The notes under the pieces were generated by a model that did no database searches, was not told the origin of the DNA, and worked only from the letters and a program-made list of their open reading frames with translations. From contig JACDTU010000035.1 in assembly GCA_022376465.1 (NCBI GenBank), positions 62,001 to 126,000 on the forward strand: 64,000 bases of DNA, read 5' to 3'. This document shows, in pieces, positions 19,947 through 29,640 of the stretch. The position numbers and the translations under genes are program-made. Numbering within the stretch: position 1 is the first letter of the stretch; every line of letters starts with the position of its first letter. The stretch comes from Cubamyces lactineus. Lineage: Eukaryota > Basidiomycota > Agaricomycetes > Polyporales > Polyporaceae.

Positions 19947-20202
19947 AACGGTTCAGAAAAAGCGCGATGATTAACTTGCTGTGTGCACTGAGAAGTCCTG
20001 GTAGATGGGAACACCTGTTCAGGAGAACCAGAGATCCAGACAGCCGGAATGCCTGAAAATCTGGGTAGAAGTTGCCAAGTGTGCCCAAAAAAAACTATGT
20101 ACTGCTATAGCACTCAGGGCTGCGTCACGAGCGCAGAAATGTCCCCCTGGTAGCAGTGTCGGCGGGCAACAGTCAAGAGTTTAGGAATAATGGAGGGGAG
20201 GG
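19947..20202 (-). other. Copia C leader, proximal part
   Basis: Non-coding sequence between Gag and the Gypsy D insertion point. It resumes at 29109 on the other side of D. The last five bases (20198-20202, gaggg) are the D target duplication. Confidence 0.6.
20198..20202. repeat. Target-site duplication of Gypsy D, left
   Basis: gaggg, identical to 29104-29108. Confidence 0.92.
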
Positions 20203-20742
20203 TGTTATGAATGTACGATAGGTATTGCGTCGTCTCAACGAACTAGTGACATTTCTTAGTACTTACTCTGTACGATACGAGTATGGCGAGCTCTGGGATT
20301 CTAGCTACGACTGTATATGGCGGATTCTATGGAACAGTCTTGTGTTGTCTAGGACTTTCTATGCACAGTCACTTCTGCACAGTGCACAGTCGTTCTGCAT
20401 AGTGCACAGGCGCTTCTGCGCAGCGCACAGCAGCACTGCCACAGTGTTACTAGGTTCGACTAGCGCTGACTACTACATACCAGAAAGTCCTTGTATACGC
20501 TAGAACATTCCGTCTACAGGCTGATGTACATGTATATAAGAGGCGACGCCATAGAGCGACCCTCAGCTTTCAGTCTCTTCGCGAAATACGACTTTGGTTG
20601 CTCGTTAACTCGCTTTCAACTGCAAATACTACTACGCGCTTATCTTCGACAAGCTAGGGCTAGTAGCTGAATAGATATAAGCTCTCTATTCATTGACGTC
20701 TTAAGGCTTGATAGTTTAAGAGTCACGCTTGAAAGCGTAACA
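20203..20742 (+). repeat. Gypsy D 5' LTR
   Basis: TGTTATGAATGTACG to GAAAGCGTAACA, 540 bp. The U3 part (about 20355-20435) has three to four imperfect repeats of a CTTCTGCACAGTGCACAG-like unit. Confidence 0.95.
20533..20540 (+). promoter_or_regulatory. Gypsy D LTR TATA box
   Basis: TATATAAG, 32 nt before AGCTTTCAGTCT (20565-20576), the predicted mRNA 5' end used for self-priming. Confidence 0.7.
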
Positions 20743-20744
20743 TT

Positions 20745-20756
20745 AGACTGAAAGCT
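20745..20756 (+). promoter_or_regulatory. Self-priming primer-binding site, Gypsy D
   Basis: AGACTGAAAGCT, two nt inside the 5' LTR, is the exact 12-nt reverse complement of 20565-20576 at the predicted RNA start. This is the Tf1/sushi arrangement, where the mRNA 5' end folds back as primer. No tRNA-type TGG start. Confidence 0.75.
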
Positions 20757-20768
20757 TTAACCCTCCAC

Positions 20769-21644
20769 TTGTTAAAAGTGCAGAGGCCTACGTCGGAAGA
20801 CAACGACTACGAAACGCATCAGAACTCTCTCTTGCTCGTAACGTACAGAGAGACGATAGTCAATACGGAGGGAACTACACAACCCCCATTGCGACAATCA
20901 CCCAGGGTACTAGGCGGAAGGAACAAAACACTGCCGAGCTTACCACCACTCGCGATCCCGGAGAATATAGTTGCTCTCCCAAGATCGCCAGGAGGATCCC
21001 CATTCCCCTTGATAAGAGGTTTTAGCTCGACAATCCCTTACGTAGAAAGTACCAGTTCGACATCGTCGGGTCGGAGCACTCGAGTATCGGAACAAGAACC
21101 CGCGTTTCAGAGAACAGACGAGTGGAGAGAATATAGGAATTCTCTGGCCATTCAGGCGGAATCAGGAGTAGCAATAGGCGTACCCATTCCAACCCGAGCG
21201 AGTCCAGGAACGGATAGTTCGGATCGATCGACTCCAGAAACTAGTGTTGAAGAAGCATCCTCAACGGCAGGGATATTCTATCGGAGAACACAGCTTCCGG
21301 TGCACGCGATCGATACACTTCGAGTTATAGCAGATAACTTGGAAGTACTAGGACAGGAAGACTTCACGAGGAGATATCACGCGACTCTCGAACGAGCCCA
21401 TCGATACATAACTCAGGTCATCCAGACACTCGAATTTATTCCAAGACAAGCTGTTACACCTCCAACGAGGGTACGGAACTTTGCGGGATATCTTCAGAAC
21501 CAGATTGACTACCTGCGAGCAAAGGTCCTCAATCCGGAGAACTACGCAGATATAGACCTCGAAGAAAATCTTAGGAAATTTCGTAGTTGCCTCCGAGCTA
21601 GGGAACTACATCAGGCTTTCCTACGACAAGCACAACGTGTATGA
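20769..21644 (+). CDS. Gypsy D ORF1, leader protein of unknown function
   Basis: 291 aa, first ORF of the element, 13 nt after the primer-binding site. The first in-frame start is near the 5' end; the codon used is uncertain. Low-complexity Ser/Thr/Pro-rich N-terminal half, then a helical C-terminal half (VHAIDTLRVIADNLEV, RYHATLERAHRYITQVI). No family recognised. Its stop overlaps the Gag ATG as ATGA (21641-21644), which suggests reinitiation coupling. The A element keeps a remnant (14905-15300), so it is a family component. Confidence 0.7.
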   Translation: MLKVQRPTSEDNDYETHQNSLLLVTYRETIVNTEGTTQPPLRQSPRVLGGRNKTLPSLPPLAIPENIVALPRSPGGSPFPLIRGFSSTIPYVESTSSTSSGRSTRVSEQEPAFQRTDEWREYRNSLAIQAESGVAIGVPIPTRASPGTDSSDRSTPETSVEEASSTAGIFYRRTQLPVHAIDTLRVIADNLEVLGQEDFTRRYHATLERAHRYITQVIQTLEFIPRQAVTPPTRVRNFAGYLQNQIDYLRAKVLNPENYADIDLEENLRKFRSCLRARELHQAFLRQAQRV

Positions 21645-23515
21645 GTTCAGCTGAACCATATAGTTGTTCAAGGTTATATCATCTCTACAACTCCGACAAA
21701 GCTCGGGACGTATACTATCGAGAAAGCGTAGACAAGTGGAATTTTTGCACCAACGAAAGGTGTCCACTTCGGTACAACACTAAGGAGGTTCCAAACGTCA
21801 AGCACGCATCGGCTTTAATCCTAACACACTCTTCACAAGAGCGGGATATTACTAACACCCACGGACGACAACCCGCGTTAGTCAAGAAGCCACTACTTGC
21901 TGGAAAAGCTACTGGTCGGATTAATAGTCCGAGAGTTGTGTCAGGATCGTTTCCGACTTCAAGAGTAGGAACCCCAAAACCTCAAGAATCCGAATCACCT
22001 AAGGAATCAGGTCCATCCTTCAAGGAGAAAGGAAAGGAGACCGAACCGCCTAAGGTAGAGGACTCGGACAAGGAGGACGAGACTTTTCGGACGACGGTCG
22101 AAGCACCTGAACCGAAAATCGAAGAAACTATTCGGATTAAGGTCGTAGTACCTGCACTGAAAACAGAAGACACTCGGGTCGAGGCAGAAACACCTGAACC
22201 GAGAGAAGAGCATATTCAGACAGAGGTCGAGGAGACTAAATCTGAATTGGAGTATACTGGTCGCAGCGCAACCCCAGAATTTGTACGAAAATCAGTACCA
22301 TCGTACATGTCGGGAACAGCGACAGGAGAGTCCATTTCTGGAGCCCATAGATATGCGTTCACTCCGCAAGGGCAAGGCTCAGAAGGAGAAAGATACGGGT
22401 CTTTATCAAGCGGACCAGCCCCTCGGGCAACGGCAATTTCTGGAGGAGTTATCAATCCTTCTGGAGGTGGAGGAGGAGGCGGACCAGGTAGGCCCGGAGG
22501 TCGGCCTGACCCTGAGCCTTCAGATCCCTACTCCCCAGGAGGAGGACCACCAGGACCAGACCCAGACCCGGAACCGCAAGAAGCTCCAGGAAATGCGCCT
22601 CAAGGACACGGAAAGGGCAAGATCAAGGACCCTGAGGTCTTCAACGGAGACCGAGACAAAACCAGGTCCTTCCTCAATCAACTGTTCCTGTTGTTCACGG
22701 CGCGACCCCACGACTTCGTTAATGATTACACGAAGGTGGCGACGGCCCTATCCTTCATGGAAGGGGACAATATAAACTACTGGAAAGACATCACAATTCA
22801 GCGAGCTGAAGAGGAAATTAGACCGGGAGTCTATCGAGGATTTGACTCTTGGCCGGTCTTCAAGAGGAATTTCCTGCTCGCATTTGCCCCAGTAGACGAG
22901 GTGGATGACTCTATGGTTAATCTCACGACGATACAGCTCAAGGACTACTCTTCAGTCGATGAGTTCAATGCGAGGTTCATGGATCTAGCTCTTAAGGGAA
23001 AAATTCTGGACCCAGCAGCGCAACTGGCCCTGTACAGGAATGCGCTTCCAGAATATTTACTGAAGAAGATATCCATGTCGTACCCTCCGCCGACGACCAT
23101 TGAAGAGTGGATGACTAGGACTAAGGAGATCGACCATAGCTATCACCTTACGGAGAAGATTTTGGCTAATCGCAGAGGACGCAAGGCCAAAACCTTGAAG
23201 ACTAAGAAGAACGTCAAGACGGTTAATATCGAGGACGACTCGCTCGATATTAACAAGCTCTCTGTCAAGGAGAGACAGGAGCTGCAAGACAAGGGACTAT
23301 GTTTCCGGTGCAGGAAGCCGGGACATATTTCCAGAGACTGTCCTTCTAAACCTAAGAAGCCCGGCAAACCTGTCAGTAGGAAGGTACGACAGGTTACCGA
23401 CGAGGACTTAGAGGACGAGTCTGAGGAGATCTCAGACGAAGAAGACGACGAGGACGAAGAGGACAATATTTCTATCAACGCACTCAGGGCTACAGATTTC
23501 GAGACGGGTTTTTAG
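21641..23515 (+). CDS. Gypsy D Gag
   Basis: 624 aa. A long acidic, proline-rich N-terminal region with repeated EAPEPK/EETIR-type blocks; a Gly/Pro-rich hinge; a capsid-like domain (FNGDRDKTRSFLNQLFLLF, INYWKDITIQRA, NFLLAFAPVDEVDD); a Lys-rich tract; a zinc knuckle CFRCRKPGHISRDC; and an Asp/Glu-rich tail. The ATG overlaps the ORF1 stop. The stop TAG follows the heptamer GGGTTTT. Confidence 0.92.
   Translation: MSSAEPYSCSRLYHLYNSDKARDVYYRESVDKWNFCTNERCPLRYNTKEVPNVKHASALILTHSSQERDITNTHGRQPALVKKPLLAGKATGRINSPRVVSGSFPTSRVGTPKPQESESPKESGPSFKEKGKETEPPKVEDSDKEDETFRTTVEAPEPKIEETIRIKVVVPALKTEDTRVEAETPEPREEHIQTEVEETKSELEYTGRSATPEFVRKSVPSYMSGTATGESISGAHRYAFTPQGQGSEGERYGSLSSGPAPRATAISGGVINPSGGGGGGGPGRPGGRPDPEPSDPYSPGGGPPGPDPDPEPQEAPGNAPQGHGKGKIKDPEVFNGDRDKTRSFLNQLFLLFTARPHDFVNDYTKVATALSFMEGDNINYWKDITIQRAEEEIRPGVYRGFDSWPVFKRNFLLAFAPVDEVDDSMVNLTTIQLKDYSSVDEFNARFMDLALKGKILDPAAQLALYRNALPEYLLKKISMSYPPPTTIEEWMTRTKEIDHSYHLTEKILANRRGRKAKTLKTKKNVKTVNIEDDSLDINKLSVKERQELQDKGLCFRCRKPGHISRDCPSKPKKPGKPVSRKVRQVTDEDLEDESEEISDEEDDEDEEDNISINALRATDFETGF
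23506..23512 (+). promoter_or_regulatory. -1 ribosomal frameshift heptamer, Gypsy D gag/pol
   Basis: G GGT TTT followed directly by TAG in the Gag frame. The Pol frame is exactly -1 and open across this site. Fits X-XXY-YYZ. Confidence 0.8.
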
Positions 23516-26500
23516 GCAGGCAAGCAGACTCGACGCCTGACTTGCCCAAGGAACTGCATGTAACTATTGTAACCAATACAGAGCGGAGACGCAGTGCTCT
23601 GCTGATACCCGGTTACATGCAGGTTCAAGACAAAGCCGTCGAAATCAAGGGACTCCTCGACACTGGTGCGGACGCAGTAATCGTCAATAAAAAGATTGTG
23701 GACAAGTACAATCTTCCGACAGTCAGACTACCAAAGACTCTGACTTTCCGGAACGCGGACGATAGCGTTAATAGTATGGGGACCATTACCCATCGGGTGG
23801 AAGGGACATTTAATCTCCACGGGAAGAAGCTTCCAACAAATTGGTATGTGGCCGACATTGGGCGGGACGATGTCCTATTCGGCATGCCATGGATACGCAA
23901 GTACAATCCTAATATCGACTGGGAAAGTGGTCGCATTACTTTCAAGTCGGATATTATCAAGAAGCAGCAGCAGATCCATAAATACCAATGCGAGCACGAC
24001 CCACCCGAAGGGATGCTGTGGAACTTCCCAGTAAAACCTCTAAATCAAGACCTGGTCGTATCGTTCGTACGTGCTATACCGGACGAGGACGACGCAGACC
24101 CCGACTCCGAAAGGCTTACATTTAATCCTTCGAGGGCCATTGAGCTATGGTACCGCAAGAAGAAAATCCGAAAGATTAATAAGTCTACGGAGATCGCTAT
24201 AGCAGCGAAGAAAGACCAGAAGGAGAAGACCCTAGACGAAATCCTACCTGATTTTGTAAAGGACTATCGACAGGTCTTTGAGAAAAAGGCAGCAAGTAGA
24301 TTTCCGCCCTCGAGACCATGGGACCATGCGATCGAATTCAAGAAGGACTTCGACCATCATACCAAGGGGTCTTGGAGGAAAATCTACCCTCTGACCTATA
24401 CGGAACGTATAGAACTCGACAAATTCATAGCGGAGAACCTCGAGAAGGGCTACATTCGAAAATCCAAGTCTCCACTAGCCTCGCCATTTTTCTTTGTCAC
24501 CAAAAAGGATGGGAGTCTTCGACCTGTTCAAGACTACAGGGCTCTTAACGAGGGGACTATCAAAAACGCATATCCCTTGCCGCTCATTAGCGACATCATT
24601 GACCGGCTGAAGGGGGCCACAATATTCACCAAACTCGACGTGCGAGCAGGGTACAATAATGTTCGCATCAAGGAGGGCGATGAGTGGAAAGCTGCGTTTA
24701 TAACACCCAGCGGATTGTTCGAACCGACAGTCATGTTTTTTGGTCTGTGCAATGCACCGGCCACATTCCAGAACATGATGAACGACCTCTTCCGAGACAT
24801 GCTCCAGGAAGGATGGATGGTCATTTACATGGACGACATCCTGATATTCTCAGACAATGTCGAGGATCACCATGAGCGGACGCGAAGAGCTTTACAGCGA
24901 CTTCAAGACAGTGATCTATTCCTTAAGGCGGAAAAATGCGAATTCGACAGACAAGAAGTCGAATTCCTAGGATCAATAATCCGGCCAGGAGTAGTCGCTA
25001 TGGATCCAGTAAAGCTCAAGGCAATTATCGAGTGGGAACCACCGAAAACAGTCAAGCAGGTTCAGGCATTCCTGGGGTTCGGTAATTTCTACCGACGGTT
25101 CATTCGGGATTATTCAAAGATAGTCCGACCCCTCACGGAATTAACCAAGAAGGACCAGCCTTTTCTGTGGACCCCTGATTGTCAGAAAGCATTCGACACA
25201 CTCAAGAAGCGGTTTACTGAAGAACCGATCCTGCAAATCCCGGATCCGGAGAAACCGTTTCAAATTGAGTGCGATGCTTCCAAGGTCGCAACAGGTGCTG
25301 TACTACGACAGCAAGGAGAGGACGGACTATGGCATCCTTGTGCCTATTTGTCCAAGTCCTTTACTCCTGCAGAACGGAACTATCAGATTTATGATAGGGA
25401 ATTGCTGGCCATTGTTCGAGCCCTCGAAGCATGGCGGCATTTTTTGCAGGGTTCCCCACACCCTACAGAAATTCTATCAGATCACAAAAATCTGACCTAC
25501 TTCCGTACGGCGCAGAAGTTAAATCGCAGACAAGCACGATGGCATTTATTCCTCTCGGAGTTCAACATCGTAATCAAGCACCAACCCGGAAAATCCCTCA
25601 CTCAAGCAGACGCCCTTTCTCGGAGATCAGGGCATGACGGGGGGGAAAATGACAACAAGGACGTCGTATTACTAGGACCAGAACTTTTTGCCAAAGCTGT
25701 CAACGTTGAGCTACAAGAGCGCATCCGCGATAGCAAGCTACGGGACAGCTCGGTAGTAGAGTACATTATCCTAAAAGGAAAGGCTACCAAACGCCCAGAG
25801 TTCGGCAAACCAGAAGATTGGTCCGACGACGACGGAATACTCCTGTACAAGAACAGGGTATATGTGCCACCAGATAATCAATTGTATCGTGATATAGTCA
25901 AGATGCATCACGACGCACCGATTATGGGACACCCAGGAGTCCAGAAAACCTACGATCTGGTTAAACGGGAATATATGTGGCCAGGCATGCGGAAATTCAT
26001 TGCGCAATATGTCAAAGGTTGCGCCGCTTGCCAAACAAGCAAGGTCAATACGCATCCCATTAAACCAGGCTTAATTCCCATTCAACACAGTGGGGACACT
26101 AGGCCTTTCCGGACAATTACCATGGATTATATCACGGATCTACCAGAGTCGGATGGATTCAATGCCATCCAAGTGGTAGTCGATCATGATGTATCAAAGG
26201 CAGCGGTATTTTCCCCTTGCACCAAGAATATTACGGCGGAAGGAGCCATGGATATTCTGCAAAGGGACGTATATCGCAGATTCGGACTACCTGCGAAGGT
26301 CATCTCGGATCGAGGACCGCAATTCATATCCAAGGCATTCAAAGAACTACACAACAGCCTTGGAATTGAAACGGCACTCAGCACGGCCTACCATCCGCAG
26401 ACAGATGGGGAAACGGAACGAGTCAATCAAGAACTCGACTTAGCACTTCGGCTCTACTGTGCTAACAATCCGGAGAACTGGGCCAAATTGCTGCCTCAAT

Positions 26501-27141
26501 TCGAATTCGCGCACAATCAGCGGACACACTCTGTCACGGGAAAATCCCCGTTTGAGCTCCTCTACGGGTTTCAGCCAGAGGCCGCTGGGACAGTCCGAAC
26601 CACCCCAAAACATCCAAGTACGGAGCAGAGGCTTCAAAGTCTTCAGGAAGCCAGGGAGAATACAATAGCTGCGCACGCGCAGGCCGCCGCAGCCATGTCA
26701 AGAAGGCTCCCCGCTGCTCAAGTTCCGCTGAAGCTTGGAGACAAGGTTCTTCTCGATACAAAGAACCTCAGGCTTCCATATGTCTCTAGGAAGTTGATTC
26801 CAAAACGAGTGGGACCGTTCGCGATCGTCAAGGTCTTGGGACCGGTTACATTCAAATTAAAACTCCCGGAGAAATGGAAGATACACCCCGTTTTCCACGC
26901 AGCGCTACTTACTCCGTACCACACAACTAAGGAGCACGGACCAGACTACGTCCGACCTCCACGATTCCCACTCCAGAATCAACGAAGGAGAAGAATGGGA
27001 GGTAGAAGCAATCCTAAGCCACCGTACCCGAGGTACCCGAAAACAGTACCTAGTGGCTTGGAAGGGCTGGCCTGCGTCGGAGAATTCTTGGGAACCAGAA
27101 AAACATCTCAAGAATGCGCAGTCGATCTTGCGCAACTATAA
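23516..27141 (+). CDS. Gypsy D Pol (protease, RT, RNase H, integrase; chromodomain frameshifted)
   Basis: Entered by -1 frameshift. Protease LLDTGADAVIVN; RT with PVQDYRALNEGT, FFGLCNAPATFQ and IYMDDILIFS; RNase H with IECDASKVATGA and SDHKNLTYF; integrase with H2C2 (HHDAPIMGH ... CAACQTS) and DDE (TMDYITDLP, ISDRGPQF, TDGETERVNQE). After DYVRPP (about 26960-26990) the frame changes, so the chromodomain (EEWEVEA, YLVAWKGWP, visible in another frame to about 27160) is not translated in line. RT and integrase catalytic residues are all present. Confidence 0.93.
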
Positions 27142-27240
27142 GAAGAGGCACAAGTTGTCGTGAAAGACTCAACCCACTGCCCACTCGAACATTTCCTCGA
27201 ATATTCTCAGATTTTCCAAACAATTTTTCATACTCTCACA

Positions 27241-28529
27241 ATGGTTCACACTCAAACTCGTCTTACTGGTCGTCGTTTCTCTGAGGCTACTCGTCGCAAC
27301 ATTCCCCGTCCTCCCAACTTCATTCGGGAACGACGGACGGTGTTCTACAACCATCTCCCCCGACACACTGTCTCGTGCAACGACGAAGGCACTCTCGCTG
27401 ATCGTATTGGTTGGGTCATTGTGCACCCCGACCTCTACAGCCATGTCGAGGCCCGGATTGCCCATCTCCCTGAGGTCAAAGACCTGATCGACGTCTATCG
27501 CGCCCTCGCTAGGGCCGCTCCCTCGTATCGGTTCTCGTCCGATACAACAAGAAGACGTCGGCGCCCAGATCAGAGAAGAAGAAAGTGGATCAAGTTGCGA
27601 GCGAGGCTTACCACGCTGTAATCCAAGGAGCAGAGAAGGTGCTATCTATGCTCGCTAACCCCCAGGTCGCGGGGGCCCTCTCGGACTTAATGCCCCTGCG
27701 CAATCAACACGGCACACATAGCTGGGGGCATGTCTTTTGGCCGCAGCGTCTTGACGACTACCCTCAGCCTATTGAGGTTGACTCCTCAGATGAGGAAAGG
27801 ACGAAGACGAGGTACGCTCCGATAGCGGATGGTCTATTCCCTCGACTGACCCCTGGAAGATTTCCACTCCTGACCCCGAGGAGGAAGCTATCAAATGGGG
27901 TCTGACAGTTGAAGGGTCGACTCCAACCCTATCTTCCTCGAGCTCCGACTCTTCTTATGAGGAAGTCGAGTCTTTCGACCCCTTACCTGGGCTTGAACAC
28001 CTCGAGCTTAGCACGATCGACGAACTCTCTGAAGATGAGTTCCACGAGGCCCTGAAAGTCGCAGTAAGGGCCCCTTCCCCGCCTCCTCCTCCCCCGACTG
28101 CAATCACCAAGCACGTCGAGGAACCCCATGGACGGTGCGGTTTCTTTCGAGGAACCGGAGAAGATCGTTTCGGTTACATCAACTCTCGAGGCGACATCTT
28201 CATGGTCCCTAACAGTTCTTTCGGTATCTCTGACGTTCGGATCATGGTCGCATACCATCTCCGATGGCCTGAAGCTTCGGTCAGGACCACCCAAGCCGCC
28301 TCCCTACTCATCGACGACGTCATCGCCAGGCGTGGAAATTACCCCGCCTTCAAGGTCGACGCTGAACGCATCGCGATACTATCGCGAGGCTTTAGGCATG
28401 TCAGCGGCGGAGACTGCTCAATGGGACTGCATTCGAGCAGTAGGTAGCGACGCAGATCTCGTCGAGATCTCCTTGGACGTCTTCCGTCCGGAGGTCGTCG
28501 AGAGAACTAACGCTATCGTTCACCTCTAA
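27241..28529 (+). pseudogene. Gypsy D accessory ORF, frameshifted
   Basis: Homologous to the intact 428-aa ORF of A (3241-4527): MVHTQTRLTGRRF, PRPPNFIRER, NPQVAGALSDLMPLRNQH, GDIFMVPNS. It is broken into segments by at least three frameshifts (near 27530, 27810 and 28390). Because the two LTRs of D look identical, these breaks probably predate its last transposition. Confidence 0.85.
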
Positions 28530-28563
28530 GGTCGAGGACGACCTTCAGCGGAGGGGGAGCTGA

Positions 28564-29103
28564 TGTTATGAATGTACGATAGGTATTGCGTCGTCTCAAC
28601 GAACTAGTGACATTTCTTAGTACTTACTCTGTACGATACGAGTATGGCGAGCTCTGGGATTCTAGCTACGACTGTATATGGCGGATTCTATGGAACAGTC
28701 TTGTGTTGTCTAGGACTTTCTATGCACAGTCACTTCTGCACAGTGCACAGTCGTTCTGCATAGTGCACAGGCGCTTCTGCGCAGCGCACAGCAGCACTGC
28801 CACAGTGTTACTAGGTTCGACTAGCGCTGACTACTACATACCAGAAAGTCCTTGTATACGCTAGAACATTCCGTCTACAGGCTGATGTACATGTATATAA
28901 GAGGCGACGCCATAGAGCGACCCTCAGCTTTCAGTCTCTTCGCGAAATACGACTTTGGTTGCTCGTTAACTCGCTTTCAACTGCAAATACTACTACGCGC
29001 TTATCTTCGACAAGCTAGGGCTAGTAGCTGAATAGATATAAGCTCTCTATTCATTGACGTCTTAAGGCTTGATAGTTTAAGAGTCACGCTTGAAAGCGTA
29101 ACA
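28564..29103 (+). repeat. Gypsy D 3' LTR
   Basis: 540 bp, apparently identical to 20203-20742. Preceded by the purine tract GGAGGGGGAGCTGA and followed by gaggg. Confidence 0.95.
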
Positions 29104-29108
29104 GAGGG
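29104..29108. repeat. Target-site duplication of Gypsy D, right
   Basis: gaggg, the partner of 20198-20202. Confidence 0.92.
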
Positions 29109-29170
29109 TGCACAACAGCGATGTCGACGAAAAGAGGGTGCGCGCAGAGATGTCGACAGAAGCAGCAACA

Positions 29171-29194
29171 AGTTAGAGCGCAGGGCTCATAACC
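29171..29194 (-). promoter_or_regulatory. Copia C primer-binding site for an internal tRNA-Met half
   Basis: Directly inside the 5' LTR. On the plus strand this 24-nt stretch reads like the D-arm and anticodon arm of a tRNA-Met, including TTAGAGCGCAGGG and the CAT anticodon in GCTCATAACC. Drosophila copia is known to prime with an internal fragment of initiator tRNA-Met, so an analogous half-tRNA primer is likely. Confidence 0.7.
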
Positions 29195-29639
29195 TGATGA
29201 ACTTCTGAACCTGGAAGGCTGGGGAGCGACCTGTAAGCAACACAAAGAAGTCTTCAGTCTGTGAGCAAATGACTGAAGAGCAGGGACGAAGAATGTCCTC
29301 CTTATATACTGAGAGAGGAGTGCCATGAGTAAGTGAAGAAAGGAGGCATGTGATCCCTATGTACTGTACGATGAGTAAGTGCTGAGCATATTCTGAGTAA
29401 GACGATGGTGCGAGTATCGCGACATATGGTATCATAGGTAGAGAACCTTCTGGCAGGATCCGTAGCAGTGTAGAACGCAATGGAAAGATGGAGGGAATGT
29501 CCAAATGTCCAACTACAGTACGTATGCTAAGCAGCCCATAAAAGGAAGGAAGAAAGTCCATGCTGTGCGCGTTGTAGGCGCCACAGCCGCAAGGTCCACA
29601 TTCCCAGTCCGGCACAGCCGATAACCTGGAAGTTCAACA
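29195..29639 (-). repeat. Copia element C, 5' LTR
   Basis: 445 bp, TGTTGAACTTCCAG (29639) to AGAAGTTCATCA (29195) on the minus strand. It lacks the duplicated blocks of 1400-1937. It abuts the Harbinger relic on the right. Confidence 0.8.
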
Positions 29640-29640
29640 A

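Larger units (their letters stand above)
20203..29103 (+). mobile_element. Ty3/Gypsy chromovirus D, young full-length copy
   Basis: 8,901 bp. Both LTRs are 540 bp and appear identical wherever compared. TSD gaggg at 20198-20202 and 29104-29108. Order: LTR, self-priming site, ORF1, Gag (ATGA overlap), Pol (-1 frame), accessory ORF (broken), purine tract GGAGGGGGAGCTGA, LTR. Inserted into the Copia C leader. Pol is open to the end of integrase; the chromodomain is frameshifted. Confidence 0.95.
1400..29639 (-). mobile_element. Ty1/Copia retrotransposon C, split by two Gypsy insertions
   Basis: Composite element in pieces: 3' LTR 1400-1937; RT tail and RNase H 1949-2646; [Gypsy A 2647-15863]; Gag to RT 15869-19946; leader 19947-20202; [Gypsy D 20203-29103]; rest of leader 29109-29194; 5' LTR 29195-29639. 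Reading frames join exactly across the A insertion once one ggcgg duplicate is removed. The 5-bp flanks of C itself (tcctg before 1400, attac after 29639) do not match, so either its ends were changed by recombination or the two LTRs come from different copies. The coding region has a frameshift, a TGA and a 44-bp duplication, so the element is dead. It is the oldest layer here. Confidence 0.8.

Noticed and set aside
29171..29194. A tRNA-Met gene
   Set aside because: Only the D-arm to anticodon part is present, with no acceptor or T arm; its position next to the LTR explains it as a primer-binding site.
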